Assembly: GCF_017312725.1 (NCBI RefSeq)
Contig: NZ_BOPO01000050.1
Coordinates: 22,653 to 86,652 of the forward strand
Direction: 5' to 3'
Length of the DNA stretch: 64,000 bases
Origin: Actinocatenispora comari
GTDB taxonomy: Bacteria > Actinomycetota > Actinomycetes > Mycobacteriales > Micromonosporaceae
Shown here: positions 62,260 to 64,000 of the stretch, one piece after another
Layout: the number at the start of each line of letters is the position of its first letter
Numbering within the stretch: position 1 is the first letter of the stretch
Notes under the pieces: model-generated
Databases searched by the model: none
What the model saw: the letters and a program-made list of their open reading frames with translations, nothing else
What the model was told of the DNA's origin: nothing
Made by a program: the position numbers and the translations under genes

Positions 62260-62820
62260 ATGGCCACCACCGGGACCGCTGCACGGGCCGGCCTGCGCTG
62301 GCCGGCCGTCGTCGTCGTGGTGCTGCTCGCCGTCCTGATCGGCGCGATCACCGTGCTGGCCGCCCGTACGCCGGACACCAGCAGGACCGCCGAGGCGGAC
62401 GAGACGGTGACGCTGAACGCCGGAGGCGACGCCATCCGGGTCGATCCGATCCCGGGCTGGCAGGTCGCCGGCCAGTCCGACGACCAGCTGCGGTTGACCC
62501 ACCGGGGCGACACGGTCAGCGTCACCGCGCTGCCGGTCGCCGGCCCGCCGGCCAGCACCTCGACCATGTTCCAGCGCCGGGCCCGACTGCTGCGCGTGCA
62601 GGACATCGCCGCGACCGAGCAGGGCGGCCAGACCACCCGGCACGGGTACGCCGGCGTCCAGGGCACCGCGGTCGGTCACGACCAGATCGGCCGGCTGAGC
62701 ATCCTGCGCCACGGCGACCGCGCGCTGTCGGTACTGGTGCTGGCCGCGCCGGACCGGCTGGACGGCTACCAGCCGCAGCTGACCGCGCTGTACGACTCGA
62801 TCACGGGGGCGAGCACATGA
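62260..62820 (+). CDS. Single-pass membrane protein with extracytoplasmic domain
   Basis: A 186-residue protein with GGAGG before the ATG. One TM helix at residues 13-35 (WPAVVVVVLLAVLIGAITVLA) is followed by a 150-residue outside domain with SDDQLRLTHRGDTVSVTALPV and SILRHGDRALSVLVLAAPD, likely a small alpha/beta or lipoprotein-like fold. It overlaps the PrsW-like gene by ATGA, so the two are made together; it may be a substrate or partner. The family is not recognised. Confidence 0.75.
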   Translation: MATTGTAARAGLRWPAVVVVVLLAVLIGAITVLAARTPDTSRTAEADETVTLNAGGDAIRVDPIPGWQVAGQSDDQLRLTHRGDTVSVTALPVAGPPASTSTMFQRRARLLRVQDIAATEQGGQTTRHGYAGVQGTAVGHDQIGRLSILRHGDRALSVLVLAAPDRLDGYQPQLTALYDSITGAST

Positions 62821-64000
62821 CCGCGCCGGCGCTCCGGTCGCCACGCGAACTGCTGTGGCAGCCGCGCAACTGGACCTACTGGGTGTACCTGGCGGCGGTG
62901 GTCGTCGCGTTCTTCTCGATGCTGTCGGCGTTCCAGCCGCTGCGGGTACTGGCACCAGCGGCGGCGATCACCGCGGTCGGCGTCAACATCGCGCTCGGCG
63001 TGGTGATCGGGTTGATCATCGTCTGGCTCAGCGTCATCCACCGGCCGCCGACCACGCTCGCGGTCGCCGCGGTCGGCTGGGGCGGCATCGTCGCCGTCGC
63101 GATCGCCTTCTACGTCAACGGCAGCCTGCTCGGCGCGCTGCCGAGCCTGATCGGCGACAGCACGACCGCCAACTGGGGTGCCGCGATCGCCGGGCCCAGC
63201 AACGAGGAGTGGCTCAAGGCGGTCGGCGTGCTCGCCGTGATCGGCCTCGGCATCCGCTCGGTGTCCCGGCCGATCCACGGACTGTTCCTCGGCGCCTGGT
63301 GCGGGCTCGGCTTCCAGGTCGTCGAGGACATCTCGTACGCCATAAACGGGGCGCTGACCAACCCGACCAGCGACGCGGCCGGGCTCGCCGAGATCCTCGG
63401 GGTGCGCGGGATCATCGGCCTGCTGCCGTCGCACTGGGTGTTCGCCGCCTGCTCCGGCTACGGCATCGGCTACGCGCTGCTGCGCCGCGACCGGCCGCTC
63501 GTGCTGCGGGTGCTGTTCGCGCTCGGCATGTTCGCGCTCGCCTGGACGATGCACTTCCTGTGGAACTCGCCGCTGATCACCGGGCAGCTCAACCCGTTGG
63601 TCGGGATGCTGGCCAAGGTCGTGCTGATCCTCGCCGCCTTCTTCGTCGTGTACCGGCTGGCGATGCGCGCCGAGTGGCGCTGGTACCGGCACGTCCTCGA
63701 CACCGATCCGGCGCTGACCCGGACACCGGCCGCGGGCATCGAGGCCGCCGGTACCGCCGCCCGGCCGATCACCGGCACCGAACCGAGTGCCGTGCCGAAC
63801 TCCGTGCGTGCGGTGGGCCCCGTTCCCACCGCCACGCCCGACGACGGGGCCCAGCCGACCCTGGCGCCGGCTGGCACGCCGGGCGCCACCCCGGCCGGGT
63901 CCGACGGCACCCCGGGCGGGTCTGGCCGCGCGCCGGGCGGGTCTGGCGTCGCTCCGGGCGGGTCTGACGGCGCGCCGGGCGTCGCCCCGGGCGGGTCTGG
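62817..64000 (+). CDS. PrsW-family intramembrane protease (3' end beyond window)
   Basis: At least 394 residues, open to the end of the window. About nine TM helices occupy residues 20-280. PrsW features occur in order: GPSNEEWLKAVGVLAVI (the E-E-x-x-K motif), FQVVEDISYAINGA (E-D), PSHWVFAACSGYGIGY (H) and MHFLWNSPLI (H-x-x-W-N). PrsW proteases cleave anti-sigma factors in Bacillus. After residue 290 the protein becomes a disordered Pro/Gly/Ala tail with repeated A-P-G-G-S-G from about base 63890. The gene overlaps the preceding membrane protein gene. Confidence 0.85.
   Translation, partial: MTAPALRSPRELLWQPRNWTYWVYLAAVVVAFFSMLSAFQPLRVLAPAAAITAVGVNIALGVVIGLIIVWLSVIHRPPTTLAVAAVGWGGIVAVAIAFYVNGSLLGALPSLIGDSTTANWGAAIAGPSNEEWLKAVGVLAVIGLGIRSVSRPIHGLFLGAWCGLGFQVVEDISYAINGALTNPTSDAAGLAEILGVRGIIGLLPSHWVFAACSGYGIGYALLRRDRPLVLRVLFALGMFALAWTMHFLWNSPLITGQLNPLVGMLAKVVLILAAFFVVYRLAMRAEWRWYRHVLDTDPALTRTPAAGIEAAGTAARPITGTEPSAVPNSVRAVGPVPTATPDDGAQPTLAPAGTPGATPAGSDGTPGGSGRAPGGSGVAPGGSDGAPGVAPGGS
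63890..64000 (+). repeat. Pro-Gly-Ser repeats in the PrsW tail
   Basis: CCGGGCGGGTCTG recurs at about 24-bp intervals, encoding repeated P-G-G-S-(G/D). The array runs off the window, so its length is unknown. Confidence 0.8.

Overview
The window is about 73% G+C, with strong G/C preference at third codon positions, frequent GTG starts, many ATGA/GTGA stop-start overlaps, an actinobacterial XRE-DUF397 pair, an F420/flavin PPOX protein, an EttA-thioesterase pair, a LigB-type ligase and a DivIVA/Scy-like coiled-coil protein. This is a chromosomal segment of a high-GC actinobacterium, most like Micromonosporales (inference from gene content only). There is no rRNA, CRISPR array, phage or plasmid module; one tRNA is present.

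Layout. 0-7 kb: end of a membrane protein, a YbjN-domain protein, an unknown protein, a probable streptogramin B lyase (vgb) divergent from a TetR regulator, a small membrane protein, two tandem hotdog thioesterases and the ribosomal ATPase EttA. 7-15 kb: a trehalose locus (lipoprotein binding protein, two permeases, a strong terminator, otsA, then a fused OtsB-GH15 gene preceded by a tandem array of overlapping 13-codon mini-ORFs). 15-18 kb: the ectoine/hydroxyectoine operon ectABCD with a recognisable leaderless promoter. 18-36 kb: cobalamin/siroheme genes on the minus strand (cysG-like, cobC, cobB, a cobQ fused to a P-loop kinase, cbiB) interspersed with SURF1, DNA ligase, membrane hydrolase, M50, M20 and M48 peptidases, and an SSB paralogue. 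36-44 kb: regulator-rich region (LacI, TetR/GNAT, ArsR/SRPBCC), tRNA-Arg, several small proteins, the hendecad coiled-coil protein, a PPOX protein and a methyltransferase. 44-50 kb: a second methyltransferase gene broken by a fully palindromic MITE-like element, a Gre-like factor, a glutamine amidotransferase, a ChaA antiporter and a quinone reductase/TetR pair with twin operators. 50-57 kb: DUF6194 and a two-headed MerR protein, an ECF41 sigma factor divergent from its carboxymuconolactone decarboxylase partner, a GNAT with an expanded repeat tail, an APC permease and a GPP34 protein. 57-64 kb: XRE-DUF397 pair, SigE-family sigma factor with a membrane partner, Tat-exported DUF4185 protein, and a PrsW-family intramembrane protease running off the end.

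Themes. Osmotic stress is prominent: trehalose uptake, synthesis and possible hydrolysis lie next to ectoine synthesis. Regulation is compact: many starts sit 6-8 bases after a -10-like hexamer (leaderless transcription), and several palindromic operators fill or overlap the tiny divergent intergenic regions. Convergent gene pairs are often separated by long perfect hairpins, and three of them carry the palindrome GTCCA-NNN-TGGAC. The most unusual items are the mini-ORF array before otsB, the CobQ-kinase fusion, the palindromic insertion in the methyltransferase gene, and twelve exact 11-residue repeats in the coiled-coil protein. All functions are read from sequence features and remembered family knowledge; no database search was run.
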